64,000 nucleotides of DNA. Origin: Ursus arctos. Taxonomy: Eukaryota; Chordata; Mammalia; Carnivora; Ursidae. A program made the translations under genes and the position numbers. Below are positions 1 through 11,560 of the stretch, one piece after another; within the stretch, counting starts at the first letter, position 1; every line of letters starts with the position of its first letter. The stretch is from the NCBI RefSeq assembly GCF_023065955.2, contig NW_026622852.1:6666423-6730422 (forward strand), read 5' to 3'. The notes under the pieces were generated by a model. That model saw only the letters and a list, made by a program, of their open reading frames with translations. It made no database searches and was not told where the DNA came from.

Positions 1-830
1 CATGTACGGTGTAAGAAAGTGGTCCATTTCTTTCTTTTGCATGTGGCTCTCTAGTTTTCCCAGCACCATTTGTTGAAGAGACTGTCTTTTTTTCATTGGA
101 TATTCTTTCCTGCTTTGTTGAAAGTTGATTGGCCATATATTGTGGGTTTATTTCTGGGTTTTCTATCTGTTTCATTGATCTATGTGTCTGTTTTTGTGCC
201 AGTAACATACTGTTTTGATCACTACAGCTTTGTATATAACTTGAAGTCTGGAATTGTGATGCCTCCAACTTTGCTTTTCTTTTACAAACTGCTTTGGTCA
301 TTTGGGGTCTTCTGTGGTTCCAAACAAATTTTAGGCCTGTTTGTTCTAGTTCTGTGAAAAATGCTGCTGGTATTTGATAGGGATTGTATTAAACGTGTAG
401 ATTGCTTTTGATAATATAGACATTTTAATAATATTTGTTCTTCTAATCTATGAGCATAGAATGTCTTTCCATTTCTTTGTGTCATCTTCAGTTTCTTTCA
501 TCAGTGTTTTATAGTTTCCAGAGTGTAGGTCTTTCACCTCTTTGATTAGGTTTATTTTTACATGTCTTACTTTTTTGATGCAATTATAAATGATATTGTT
601 TTCTTAATTTCTTTTCTACTGCTTTACTATTTGTTTATAGAAACACAGTTAATTTCTGTACATTAATTTTGTATCCTGTGATTTTACTGAATTTGTTTTT
701 CAGTTCTAACAGTTTTTTTGGTGAAGTTTTTCAGATTTTCTATATAGAGTATCATGTCATCTGCATTTAGTGAAAGCTTGACTTCTTCCTTACTATATTG
801 GTTGCCTTTTATTTCTTTTTGGTGTCTGAT
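1..830 (-). mobile_element. L1 ORF2 fragment, antisense
   Basis: Read on the minus strand this is the LINE-1 ORF2 region from the part after the reverse transcriptase back to the catalytic core. The plus-strand text around 85-125 is the complement of the conserved ORF2 stretch containing NIQWKKDS. The text near 750-800 is the complement of the YADDMILY-type region. Frameshifts and stops are frequent, so nothing is translatable beyond short pieces. The element runs off the left edge of the window. The right border near 830 is where L1 similarity fades. Confidence 0.85.
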
Positions 831-1009
831 TTTTGTGTCCATGAAGCTTTTTTATATTCATTACACAAGAGAAACTTTTAAAAATACATATCTCTCATAT
901 TTGTACAATAGAGAAGAACATTAAAAAATGAAAACAAATGAGGGAATAGAAATAAATAAAAACTGCAGTAGAGTTATTCCAATAAGCAAACAATCTAAAG
1001 TTGAATTCA

Positions 1010-1660
1010 TTTTAAGGCAAGACAAGAAAAATAAGTTATCACTAATATTATAAAGGAACAGAAAAAAAAAAGAGGGCAGAAATAAATAAAATTAAGAATG
1101 AGGAAAGAGATATAACCACTCTTAGAAAAGAGGCTAGCATAATTGTAAAAGAACACCACATATAATTCCATGGGAAAATATTTGACATCTGAGAGGAAAT
1201 GGGTGGTTTCTTGATATAATATAAAATACAAAAACTAGTCTAAGAGCAAAACTTGATAAAACCTATTGTCATGGAAAATATTTAAAAAGTAATGACAGTT
1301 TTGCCAAGAGTACATCAAAATCTGTATCATTTCTTTCTTATTTGTAAGCAACTGAGATAGTGCTAATGTCCTTTAAACTATTCATGACCAAAGAAAATAT
1401 GTAGCTATCCTTTTATGAAGAAAATAGAAAAACTATATAAATAAATACATATTTTTGTAAATGAAAACATTGTAAACAAAATAATTTCAAATAGAATCTC
1501 ACAAAATATCAATATAACACACACACCTAGATATGTGAACAAGCTCAGTGAAGTAAAAATGAAACTATATTTTTAATTCCAGGGATGCATGGATAATGTG
1601 ATATTTGGAATACTTCATAAAATTATCTAAATCAATAAATTAAATGGAAAAATATGCAGT
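1010..1660 (+). mobile_element. Degenerate ancient L1 (L1M-like) ORF2 fragment
   Basis: Wording typical of L1 ORF2 can be followed in order on the plus strand. It has an aaataaataaaattaagaa block near 1082, then gaggaaatgggtgg near 1193, and finally the conserved phrase around 1583-1650 (gggatgcatgga, then aatcaataaattaaatgg). Divergence is high and frames are lost, so this is an old copy. Its orientation is opposite to the adjoining 1-830 fragment, so the two are separate insertions. Lineage assignment is tentative. Confidence 0.55.
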
Positions 1661-4029
1661 TGATGTTTTAATAGTAAGAGTCAAAGAGTGGGCCCTGGTT
1701 TTTAGTTGTATTGTACATGTTCTAACCTGGAGACCTTCATCAGCAGAAACCAAGTGGAAGACAGAGTGGATACTGCATGATCTATCAAGACACCTACTCT
1801 TGCAGTGCCTCAAAAACACATTCTGACTCAGAGCCACTAGGAATAATTTCTACATTTCTCCCCCCTCCCCTTATAAAACATCAAAGAGATGCCTAGGTCT
1901 CTCAGGTTATTCCTCATCCACACCTTCCTCCACAAACCCACCACATACCCATGGACTCTCTACTTACCCTAGTTCCTGTTTGGAGGACTTTACATACCCC
2001 ATTCTAACACCTTCCCCCAACACTCTCCATATTAGGAACCTGCCCATATCTTCAAATTTTTTTTCTGATTTTTCTTTCCCATTCATGTTCTAACAGAAAA
2101 CTACCACTTTCCTGAGAACACTGTTTTCACTATAGTCTGCCTCACCCAAGTGATGACTTACATTTTATATCTCTTGGACTTTTGGGCTTGATGTTGAGTT
2201 TGGCATCCTTTTATTTTTCATTGCTATTCTCAAACTCTGCATCCTCCCACCTCTGCTTAAAAGAACAGAGCTTTGAATATTAGACTGGACTATGTTTTAT
2301 TGCTCCTTAATATAATAACATACAAAATTCCAGGTCCCTTGTTCTTGAACATTTTAGACCCTGGCTCAGTTTAGTTTTGTAACATTGTTATTCCATGGTT
2401 ATAATGATTTCAGTTTTCATATACCTGAACTTTCAATAAGCTGGTGTGACAAAGAGTGATTAGTTAGTCACAGAAACTAATTTTCTTTCCTTCTGATAAG
2501 CAGCCAGAAAATATTTACAAATCTCTTCCATGTGGCCATTGGCTGAATTATGACTAGCAGAATATTTGGTAATGATAAGAATCTTTACCACCATGTTTCA
2601 AAAAATAGATATTGTTTTTAAATTAAAAAAAACAGCAAATAAAATATTTTTTCAAATGATGAATGAAAGGTGAGAATTTTGAGACCATGCTGATAAGTTC
2701 TTTCAGAAGATACAAAGGAATAAGTTACATGGAAACAGATGTGAAGTTAAGGTAGAATTGCTTTGTTGATATTTCCTTGTTTCCTTTTGCAATTTTATTC
2801 ATTTTATTTCCCTTTTCATCTAGAAAGTAGGTATTAGGACAGGATTTTATGTGAAAGGGAATGATTTTGTTAGAGGCACAGGGACTGAAGGTCAGTTGAG
2901 AATAAAATAGATCAGAGTCAGATAGAGAGATACTGATACAATGTTACTGATAGAAGCTTTTTTGTGGATTTGATAACGGAAAAAGGGATAAATTCCATCA
3001 GATGAAATCCACATCACTAGTGAATTATGAAGCCAGGCCATCAGCTGAGAATGTGGTCAGAAAAGAAGTATGCATAGGTTGAGGAGAAAAGAGAATTAGT
3101 ATAGTAGGCATCTTGGAGAGTGGGAATGTGAACTTATGAGGAAAATGGTATTGAACTACTCTTCAGTGTTCAATATCCATTTGAGGCTTTTGATCATGAA
3201 GTTAAAGTATTATAATTCAATCAATTTTTATCATTTCTTTAGCAACACTTAACTATTTAAGAGCATGGCCAGTGGAGTGAGTAGTTGGTTCTAATCAAGC
3301 CTGGGAGTTTTGTTCAGGCTGGGAAGGCAGGGAGTTTTGTTCAGTGGCCTGAAAGACCACAACATGAATATGCTCATGAAGCCAATAATTGTGCCCAGGT
3401 GTGTCTAAAGTAAATGAATTGGAAGCAGAGGTAATGATTGGAGCGGGTGGGATTTTTGAATCAGATTTTGGAAATGGTATATGAACTGGTAAGGATAGGT
3501 TCATGATATAAATATGGGAATTGCTGGCCATGTGTAATCAAGGGGAAGATTTTGAAACTGAGAGACTAAAGAACTAGAAGGACAGTTCAGCACAGTCTTT
3601 TCAAATGAGTTTAAGAAATGATCCAGAAAGCCTTTGTAATAAAAGTTGATGAAATAGTATTCATTAAACTCCAGGCAACATGTGTCTGCAACATTTTTTC
3701 CTATACAGTAGGCCATAAAGTAAGGATTTTCTAGTATAAACACGTTGAAGGAAGTCAACTTATGTCATTACAGTGATAGGGAAATTGTCTATAAATTGTA
3801 TATATAAATTGTACCTCACATTTGGATATGGGGCTCTCACATAAGATTGGACTATGTTAATATATTGTTTGGGTTTCTTACCTATATGTTAGGCTATACA
3901 TGCTATGTATACAGAGTTTCAATAGGTCCAAAGGCCCAAGTGATGCATCAGCCATATTGTAAAATATAATAGTGCTTAGAATTACTATAGGACATATATT
4001 TCTATGATAATGTTATAGCATTATACGTT
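1661..4029. other. Unassigned AT-rich interval
   Basis: No gene or repeat family is recognised here. The interval contains a C-rich patch near 1860-2010 and a local duplication at 3303-3343, listed separately. Open frames in it are under 90 codons and show no conserved motif. Very old repeats below my detection are likely. Confidence 0.4.
3303..3343. repeat. Short direct duplication
   Basis: The 15-mer gggagttttgttcag occurs at the start and again at the end of this stretch, with gctgggaaggca between the copies. This gives a period of about 27 bp with under two copies. It is a simple local duplication with no sign of function. Confidence 0.8.
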
Positions 4030-4487
4030 ATAGGTGGATTATGTCCCCCCAAAAAACATATGTTAAAGTTTATGCTTCAGTACCTCCAAGTGTGATCTTA
4101 TTTGGAAATATGGTCTTTGTAGGTATAATTAGTTAAATTAAAACAAGGTCATGCTGAAATAGGGTAGAACCTCAATCCAACATGACTGGTGTCCTTAAAA
4201 GAAGATGGCCATGTGAATACACAGAGACACCAGGGAGATATTAAGTGAAGACAGAGGAAGAGGACAGATTGAAATAATGCATCTATAAGCCAAAGATCAC
4301 CTGAGTCTACCAAAATCTGTAAAAGGCAAGGAAGGTTATTCCCCTAGAGGCTTCAGATAGCATGGTCCTGTCAACACTGTGATTTCAGACTTCTAGCATC
4401 CAGAAATGTGATGTAATTAATTTCTGTTCTTTTAAGCCCACAGTTGTGTGGCACTTTGCTACAGCAGCCATAGGTAACTAATATAGA
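4030..4487 (+). mobile_element. MLT1-type MaLR solo LTR
   Basis: The segment matches the remembered layout of MLT1-family LTRs (ERVL-MaLR) from end to end. It opens with a tgtccccc block and continues with a gtgatcttatttgg block and actggtgtcctta. An acttctagcatccagaa stretch follows, then a degraded polyadenylation region (taatttctgttctttt), and it ends with gcagccataggtaactaata. No internal retroviral coding sequence accompanies it, so it is a solitary LTR. Subfamily was not resolved. Confidence 0.85.
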
Positions 4488-5114
4488 TGGGTATACAAAA
4501 TTCAGGATGTTTGAAAAGTGAAGGTTCCTCTTACTTTAGTTGTATAGACTTCATGCAGTTTCTTTCAATCCAAAACTAACCCCGACTACAAATCTCCAAA
4601 TGATGGGACAGGAGGCACTTAGGAAAGATGGCTCATATAAGGGGGAAAATAAAGCAGTACTTTCTCAAGGACAAAGCCTACGTCTGTCTTTTTTTAATGT
4701 AAATTTCTAGAAAAGCAACTTACTTTTTTAAAGAAGAGGTTTTCCACTTTTATACCACAAAAAATTTTTAAAAATGGGAATAAATTTCTCTGAAAATCTG
4801 TTCTATCAAGTTCTACTGTTCTATCATTTCTTCCAGAAATCTGTTCTGATACATATATTAGACATGTATGTATTTCTGAAGCACATTTTGCCATTTGGAA
4901 AGCAATGAAAATTCTGAAATTCATTCAGTGAAAGTGACTGAATGAATAGATGTCTAAAAATAATGCTTTGCTGTGATTTCATCACTGGCCTGAAGGGGAA
5001 TATCATGGAGGAAGTTGGTATAATCTTGAAGAATGTGGAATACTAGCTAATTTGTTTCTAAAACAAATTAGATGCCTGAAATTCAAAATGAATTTTGCTT
5101 TACTTTCACTTCAC
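4488..5114. other. Unassigned interval
   Basis: I recognise no gene or repeat here. A short A-rich and T-rich mixture around 4690-4780 gives weak open frames that have no conserved features. Confidence 0.4.
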
Positions 5115-5345
5115 TAAAACCCACTTAATTTTCACAAACACTGGTTATGTGTCAGAAATTTCTAAACGTCACATCATTTCTGCTGACAACAATGAAGTAA
5201 GCATTTATTGTTTATATCACTAGTTTTTCACAATTACACGAAAAAGGCCTAAAATAGTTAAATAATCTTTCCAAGTTCATATATCTAGACAGAGACAAAA
5301 GTGGGATTTTATCCTAGATACTCTCTTTCCAAAGCCTAGCTCTGA
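5115..5345 (-). mobile_element. MIR SINE, antisense
   Basis: The plus strand reads like the reverse complement of the mammalian-wide interspersed repeat core. A ttaattttcacaaacactgg start is followed by a damaged tacagatgagg-type region and aatctttccaagttcatat. Then come gacaaaagtgggatttta and a ccaaagcctagctctga end. It is heavily diverged, as expected for a MIR. Confidence 0.6.
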
Positions 5346-5484
5346 ATTTCCATTTTACACATTATCTTATATATCATATTTTAGCAAATTATAGGAGGTT
5401 CTATTTTTGCCAAGTAAGTTATTCCACAATTCTTTTCTCACATATTGATTGTAAAAGGCATCTTCCAGAGACGTTAAAATATCA

Positions 5485-5678
5485 GGGCGCCTGGGTGGCA
5501 CAGCGGTTAGGCGTCTGCCTTCGGCTCAGGGCGTGATCCCGGCGTTATGGGATTGAGCTCCGCATCAGGCTCTTCTGCTGTGAGCCTGCTTCTTCCTCTC
5601 CCACTCCCCCTGCTTGTGTTCCCTCTCTCCCTGGCTGTCTCTATCTCTGTCAAATAAATAAATAAAATCTTTAAAAAG
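5485..5678 (+). mobile_element. CAN-SINE, young subfamily
   Basis: This is a full-length carnivore tRNA-derived SINE. The head gggcgcctgggtggcac carries the RNA polymerase III promoter of the ancestral tRNA. The body is followed by a CT-rich block and an (AAAT)n/AATAAAATC tail. An 8-bp imperfect target duplication flanks it (aaatatca at 5477-5484; aaatatga at 5679-5686). The wording cacagcggttaggcgtctg and ggcgtgatcccggcgtta marks the young subfamily seen several times in this window. Confidence 0.95.
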
Positions 5679-5686
5679 AAATATGA

Positions 5687-7366
5687 AAGAATTAAGCCAT
5701 GTGACTTAGGAATTAATGACATAATGTAATTAGAATCAAATACTATGACTGATGTATTATCAGTTTTATGTATTAAGGAACCAAGTAAAAGAGATGTACT
5801 CATTTTACTTTGGTAAATAGTTTGTGAAAGAGCAATTGAAAATATATCTTTTAACACCAAAAGTCATTCGCTTAAACACTAAACTCGTCCTTAATTCAGT
5901 AATGATACCCTTGAAACTAACTTATATCCATTTCCATTACATATAAAATTAAAAGCCTTAAAGCAAAAGGCTCATGTTTTTTGTTTTGTTTTTGTTTTTG
6001 TTTTGTATCAGAATGCTTTAGTAAAGAATACACATGCACTTGTTCCCCCTTCCTCTTTCACCTTAAAACGTTAAAAGGAACTTCTTTTGTGGAGCTATTA
6101 TAGAAATTAAGGATATCCGTCTTTACAAATGAGGTTTCAGACTTAAAGATTACCATCATTAGAAGGAAAGTACTAGATCCACTGTTCAGGAAAAACAATG
6201 GAATTAACTCTTTGTGTTTCAAGAGTTAAAAATAGGCTTCTTCAAAAAAAGGGGAGGGGCTTCTTGTTTTTTAGCTTGATATTAAGAAGAAAGATCCTTC
6301 ATCCACTAAATTTGAGTTTGAACAGTTAAATCTCAGGGTGAGAAATACCTGAGCAGCTTTCCATTATGGCACAGTGAAGCAACACAGAGCAAAGCAGACA
6401 CTGCCCCAGGAAAAGCACATGCACCAGGCCATTATAAATGGGGACTAAGAAGTCAGAAGCAAGAGCTTTGGGAACCATCTAAGCCTCTGGATTTGGATGG
6501 ATTTGTTGATGTTGCTGCTTTTTATTTTTGTTGGTTGCTTATTTATTATTTAAGGTAGAATCTGAACTAAGAGAAAATGATATTGAACATCTTATCTACC
6601 TGGGATTTAGGTATTCCATGTGATTTTCATTTAATTTGGAAAAGGAAAAGAAATGTGATCATAATATCAGCAATGTAGAAAAATGACTTTCTAGTTACTT
6701 TTGTTTCATTGGCAGAAAAAACAAAAAACACACAGTCGAAAAGGGAGATAGATAGATTCCTATATCACAGCTGATCCTGGTGGTGAGGTATGCCAGTGCA
6801 TAGAGTTGAAAGTGACAATAATACAGAGGAAAGGAAGCAGAGTGAATCCCAGAGGCTTTGAATAAGACAGAAAAAAGGAACACAAAAGTCAACAAGAGCC
6901 AAAGACGCTGATCCAGGTACTTAATAATAGAAAGATCCACTTGAGGTTTTTTGAGCAGGAAGCTCAAGAAACAATTTATTTGGTTAAGTTTTAGAGAAAA
7001 TATCTAAAGCTCAAAAGAAATACAGAAGCAGTCATACTATCTAGGCATTTGATTTTGTTTTCCTGCTTTATTTATTTATTTTTTATTGAAACAGAGCATA
7101 GCTGCCAGATGTGACTCTTTTACTATTGAAAGGGGCTATTTATCTCATAGACCATATACTGTGCTTTGAGTTTGTAGAGCAATTCTACTATACTTTATTT
7201 ATATACACAAATATATATAAACTGAAATGAACTAGTGGTCAAATAGAAGAAAAAAATTACAGTGCTTTGTCAAAATGTTAATATAAGATATAAAAATTTT
7301 GCATACTAAATTAAAATATTTATTTACATATTTATTGAGGTATTAAACCCTTAGCACAAACTAATT
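5687..7366. other. Unassigned AT-rich interval
   Basis: No gene is seen. It holds a T-rich (TTTTTG)n-like tract near 5978-6006. A 90-codon minus-strand frame at 6695-6967 looks like chance. A large part may be old repeat beyond recognition. Confidence 0.4.
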
Positions 7367-7385
7367 GAAAATGCTAATGTCAAGT
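7367..7385. repeat. Target-site duplication, left copy
   Basis: gaaaatgctaatgtcaagt is repeated without mismatch at 8933-8951, immediately after the poly(A) tail of the intervening L1. It therefore marks the exact integration site. The 19-bp perfect repeat implies a relatively recent insertion. Confidence 0.95.
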
Positions 7386-7682
7386 ATAGTACTGGCACAG
7401 AGAAAGACAGAGAGATCAATGGAATAGAACAGAAAACCCAGAGATGAACCTACAATTATATGCTCAATGGACTATTGGCAAAGCAGGAAAGAATATCCAA
7501 TGGAAAAAAGACAGTCTTTTCAAAAAATGATGTTCAGAAACCAAAAGAATGAAACTGGACCATTTTTTTACACCATACAGAAAAATAAATTCAAGATGGA
7601 TGAAAAGCTTAAATGTGAGACAGGAAACCATCAAAATCCTAGAGAACACAGGCAGTAACCTCTTTGACATTGGCCTTGCAAG

Positions 7683-7707
7683 TTTTTTTTTTTTTTTTTT
7701 TTTTTTT
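7683..7707 (+). repeat. Poly(T) run inside L1 ORF2
   Basis: A run of 25 T bases sits where related L1 copies in this window have a short pyrimidine stretch (compare acttctttcaagacaca near 58441). Slippage of a short T run is the simplest origin. A minus-strand frame crossing it encodes only lysines there. Confidence 0.9.
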
Positions 7708-8401
7708 AGGTAAGTCCCCAGAGGCAAGGGAAACAAAAGCAAAAATAAACTATTGGGACTTCATCAAAATAAAAAGCTTCCTCTGCACAGCAAAGGAAAC
7801 TACAAACAAATCCAAAAGGCAACCTATAGAATAGGAGAAGATATTTACAAATGACATATTTGATAAAGAGTTAGTATCCAAAATATAAAGAACTTATAAA
7901 ACTCAACACCCAAAAACTAGTAATTAAGTTAAAAAATGGGCAGAAGACATGAATAGACATTTTTCCAAAGAAGACATTCAGATGGCCAACAGACACATAG
8001 AAAGATGCTCACCATCACTGATCATCAGGGAAATACAAATCAAATCTACAGAGAGATACTACTTCATACCTGTCAGAATGACTTAAATCAACGATACAAG
8101 AAACAACAGGTGCTGGTGAAGATGTGGAGAAAGGGTAACCCTCTTACACTGTTGGAGAGATGGCAAACCAATGCACCCAGTGTGGGAAACATTATAAAGG
8201 TTCCTCAAAAACTTAAAAATAGAACTACCCTCTCATGCAGCAATTGCACTACTACATAGTTGTCCATAGGATACAAAAATACCAATTTGAAAGGATACAT
8301 GCCCCCTATGTTTATAGCAGCATTATCAACAATAAGCAAATTATGGAAAGAGCCCAAATGTCCATCTACTGATGAATGGATATAGAAGATAGATGATAGA
8401 T

Positions 8402-8436
<35 letters not shown>
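8402..8436 (+). repeat. (GATA)n microsatellite in L1
   Basis: About nine GATA units occur where the parent L1 reads gatgaatggataaagaaga. The tract therefore probably grew from the L1 3' region after insertion. Confidence 0.95.
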
Positions 8437-8437
<1 letters not shown>

Positions 8438-8439
8438 TA

Positions 8440-8476
8440 AAAGGCCAGCATAATTTCTGATAGCACACGCTATTTC

Positions 8477-8478
<2 letters not shown>
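8440..8478 (+). repeat. Patch copied from sequence near 10789
   Basis: This segment (aaaggccagcataattt, then tgatagca, ending atttca) is not L1 sequence. It closely matches 10789-10830 in the same orientation, with two substitutions in the first 28 bases and then a 4-base length difference. It lies between a GATA tract and an AT/GT tract inside the 7386-8932 L1. Confidence 0.8.
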
Positions 8479-8509
<31 letters not shown>

Positions 8510-8518
8510 ATATATATA
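8477..8518 (+). repeat. (AT)n(GT)n(AT)n microsatellite
   Basis: Eight AT units are followed by about eight GT units and then more AT. It directly abuts the copied patch and restores L1 sequence afterwards (actgaatattactcagc). Confidence 0.95.
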
Positions 8519-8951
8519 ACTGAATATTACTCAGCTTAAAAAAAGGTCATTATTCAGCCCAAAAAAACCTGAAATCTTGCCAAATTTGCAATGATGTGGA
8601 TGGAGCTAGAGTATCATGCTAAGGGAAGTAAGTTAGAGAAAAAAAAATACTATATAATTTCACTCGTATGTGTAATATAAGAAACAAACAAACAATCGTA
8701 GGGGAAAAGAGAGAGAGGCAAACCAAGAAACAGACTCTTAACAATAGAGGGCAAACTGATGGTTAACAAAAGGGAAGTGGGTGGGAATATGGGTTAAATA
8801 GGTGATGGGTATTAAGGATGTGATGAGCACTGGGTGTTGTATGTAAGTGTTGAATCACTAAATTGTACACCTGAAACAAAAAAAAAAAAAAAAGAAGAAG
8901 AAGAAGGAAAGAAGAAAGAAAAGAAAGAAAAAGAAAATGCTAATGTCAAGT

Positions 8952-9745
8952 GTAAAACATAAAAATATAATGCTCCAGCATCTAACACATCGCTATAGCA
9001 TATTAGACACTCAATTAAACCTAGTTTGAATTTCTTTTTGTGTGAAAATCGGTAATATAGGCCCTGAAATAATGATTTTCCCCATTTTATGATGATCATA
9101 TGAAAATAACTGGATACATTCAGAATCAGCAATTTCTGAAATCAGAATAAAATCTATCTTAACACAGGGATAAAAAAATTAACTATATGGGTTTTAAAAA
9201 TTCATGGCCCTAAAAAACTGCTCAGTTCAATTTATAATATTTTAAGTGACTGGAAAAAAATATAAAGAAATGAAAAATTCATGATATTTAATATTTGTTT
9301 GGCGACTTGGGAGAGGAGTATATTTTGCAGGTTTGGTAAGATAGAAAGTTAATTAAGCCAGTAGAAACCTTATGTAATGCAGTGTCTGCTTACAAGTAAA
9401 TGAATACCTTAATATACCCATTGTTTGTTAATGAAACAACATTCATTTGAGAATGAAAGAAGTAGAGTATTTAAACAGGCTTAGGACTTTTCCAAACTGC
9501 TTTTTTTTTCCTTTTCCTAGCTAGAACAGCTACATAAATGATCCAATCAGTGTATTTTATAAAGTGGATTGCTTTATTTCTGAAATTTTCATGTATTGTT
9601 CAAGAAAGCACCATTTAAAAAATCATATCTGGCCAATTACTATTAGTTTGCATATTAATCTGAAATAGTCAAGTTCAGGCTTGCAACATTGATAACAATA
9701 CTTAGAAGGATGTTGATGGTGATGCTGAAGTGCCAGAGACGATAT
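8952..9745. other. Unassigned AT-rich interval
   Basis: No gene or clear repeat family is seen between the L1 and the next SINE. Confidence 0.4.
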
Positions 9746-9758
9746 ATTTTTTTAAGAT

Positions 9759-9793
<35 letters not shown>

Positions 9794-9955
9794 TTTGAGA
9801 CAGCACGAGAGCAGGGGAAAGAGCAGAAGGAGAGGGACAAAGAGACTCGACACTCAGCCAGACATGGGGGCTTCTTCATTCTGGCACGCCAAAATCATGA
9901 CCCAAGCCAAAATCAAGAGTTGGATGCTCAACCATCTGAGCCACCCAGGTGCCCC
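9746..9955 (-). mobile_element. CAN-SINE, antisense
   Basis: On the plus strand it begins with T7-AAGATT and an expanded ATTT tract, which is the complement of the SINE tail. It ends with gccacccaggtgcccc, the complement of the tRNA-like head. Flanks agagacgatat (9735-9745) and agagatgatgatat (9956-9969) look like a TSD with a small difference. Body substitutions indicate an older copy than the one at 5485. Confidence 0.93.
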
Positions 9956-9959
9956 AGAG

Positions 9960-10165
9960 ATGATGATATTGATAGCTAATATTTACAGTGTGTGTAATCT
10001 ATTCCACAGCAAGCCTTTGACATAGATGCTTGACTATCTCACTTCTCAAAACAAGAAAGGCTGAGACAAAGTAAATAAATTGCTCAAAGTTACACATGAA
10101 GTTTTTGACTAGAGTTGGAATTTGTACTATGTCTATATAATTCTAGAGCCTGTGTGTTTACCTAA
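9960..10165 (-). mobile_element. MIR SINE, antisense (degraded)
   Basis: Antisense MIR order can be followed: gctaatatttacagtgtgtg, then attgctcaaagttacaca, then gagttggaatttgtacta, then ctagagcctgtgtg. The divergence is strong. The SINE at 9746-9955 lies at its edge. Confidence 0.5.
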
Positions 10166-10535
10166 AAACAAATACAACATAATAGTAATTATATTCCTTT
10201 GTTCTCTGGTGATCCATGAGAAAATTATGTTGCTGGTCTAGTTTTCAAATAACTTTTCTGGTCTTTTTTAACATTAATATGATGGGATTAGAATGACATG
10301 AATTCAAGATAGATTCTAAGTTACATATCAAGTCAGAGACTACTGATGACAGCACGTAAAGTTTATAATTTTGTTTTCGGATTAATTATGAGCTAAACTA
10401 TTGAGTTGAATTTGCTCTGATATAAATATTAAGTTATGCTTATTTTCTAATCACACTATTAAATTTTAGTTCATCACAAATTTGACATAGGTAATATTGT
10501 CGTTACTACTACTAACTATTGTTCCTATGTATGCA
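10166..10535. other. Unassigned interval
   Basis: Nothing recognisable beyond AT-rich single-copy-like sequence. Confidence 0.4.
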
Positions 10536-10539
10536 ATGT

Positions 10540-10770
10540 ATACATAGGACCTGACATTATGTTAGAAGCTATAAAATCATTATCATTAAAACTAACGAGC
10601 ATCCATTTTGTAGAGGAGAAAATTAAAGGACTGAGGGTTTTTTGTTTTTCTTTTTGTTTTTTAAATAATGACTCAAGATTCTAGAACTGGAAAATGGCAG
10701 AGGTAGGATTCAAACACATTTGACCACAAAATCCTTGCTCTTTAACCTATGCTATACTGTCTTCCTCTAG
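10540..10770 (-). mobile_element. MIR SINE, antisense
   Basis: The plus strand shows ccattttgtagaggagaaa, then atgactcaagattctagaa, then ggcagaggtaggattcaaa, and finally ctatgctatactgtcttcc. This is the reverse complement of the MIR core and its tRNA-like head in the correct order. A T-rich insert near 10638-10662 interrupts it. Confidence 0.8.
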
Positions 10771-11319
10771 CTATAAAATGAGGATCTTAAAGGCCAGCAT
10801 AATTTTTGATAGCATACACAAATTATTTCACACTATTATGAATTTAGTACCACCATATGAGGAAATAAACAGGTGAGAACCAAGAAAGCTTAGAGAGGAC
10901 ACCAAAGCTGGGAATGAATACTGAGGCCAGCAAAATGTACAAATAGTTCAACACATGCTTTCTGGTTGAAATCAGTACTAGAATAACTTTGAAATCAAGG
11001 AAATAGGAGAGAACAAAGTATATTTCTGTGGTGCTGCTGCAGACTTCTTAAAGGAGAAAGTTTTTAAATAATACCTGAGTTGCATGGCCTTAGATTTAGT
11101 TGAATGACCTTAGAGTTGTAGACCTTTAAGGGATTAATTTTCTCACCTAAAATGAGATGGATAATGTTTTCTGATGCTCTCCTATTATGGCACAGCATAA
11201 AGATATAGTATTTATAATCAGTTCCCACAGTTGGTAAGAGTCACTAAGACTCTTCTAGTTCAATTCCATACATGATAGTGAATTCCTCTTGATACCTCCC
11301 TGTTGCATGTTGGCGTTGA
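10771..11319. other. Unassigned interval containing the 10789-10830 source segment
   Basis: The sequence just after the MIR (10789-10830) is the probable donor of the patch found at 8440-8478. A weak MIR-like stretch around 11080-11190 (gaatgaccttagagttg, then taaaatgagatgg) is possible but not secure. Confidence 0.4.
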
Positions 11320-11560
11320 CATTAGTAGATAAAGCCTGAGTTTCCAACGTCAACTCCTAACATGACTTTGAGCCAAGTTTTTAATATTTCTGAATTTCCT
11401 TTTTTTTAATGAAAACTAGAGAAGGCGATAACACTAACCACACTGTATACACTTCAAAGCTTTGCACTCTCTCTGACCCACAGTAGGCTCTCAAAAATTG
11501 TACCAATGATGATAATGATATTGATAATGATGATTATGATTATGAGTTATCTGTGAATTA
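11320..11560 (+). mobile_element. MIR SINE (degraded)
   Basis: Sense MIR wording appears in order: atgactttgagccaagttt, then aatatttctgaatttcc, then cacagtaggctctcaaaaa near the 3' end. A run of GAT/AT units follows. Assignment rests on order rather than close identity. Confidence 0.5.

Larger units (their letters stand above)
7386..8932 (+). mobile_element. 5'-truncated L1 with TSD and poly(A) tail
   Basis: The insertion starts inside ORF2 (tactggcacagag) and runs through the ORF2 C-terminal region, including ccaatggaaaaaagacagt near 7496. It ends with the 3'UTR (gatgagcactgggtgttgt near 8822) and an A-rich tail at 8876-8932 that has drifted to GAA/GAAA units. The 19-bp TSD on both sides defines the ends. 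Internally it carries a 25-T run, GATA and AT/GT microsatellites, and a foreign patch (separate entries). ORF2 is broken by many frameshifts. Confidence 0.95.

Noticed and set aside
4030..4487. Possible full endogenous retrovirus next to the LTR
   Set aside because: Only a single LTR is present and no gag/pol/env-like sequence adjoins it. The same holds for 51108-51715.
5485..5560. Possible tRNA gene in SINE heads
   Set aside because: The tRNA-like A and B boxes belong to the SINE promoter. The same head recurs in some twenty copies followed by SINE bodies.
6695..6967. 90-codon minus-strand frame rich in Phe/Leu
   Set aside because: No homology I recognise, no promoter or splice context, and the A-rich plus strand explains the hydrophobic composition.
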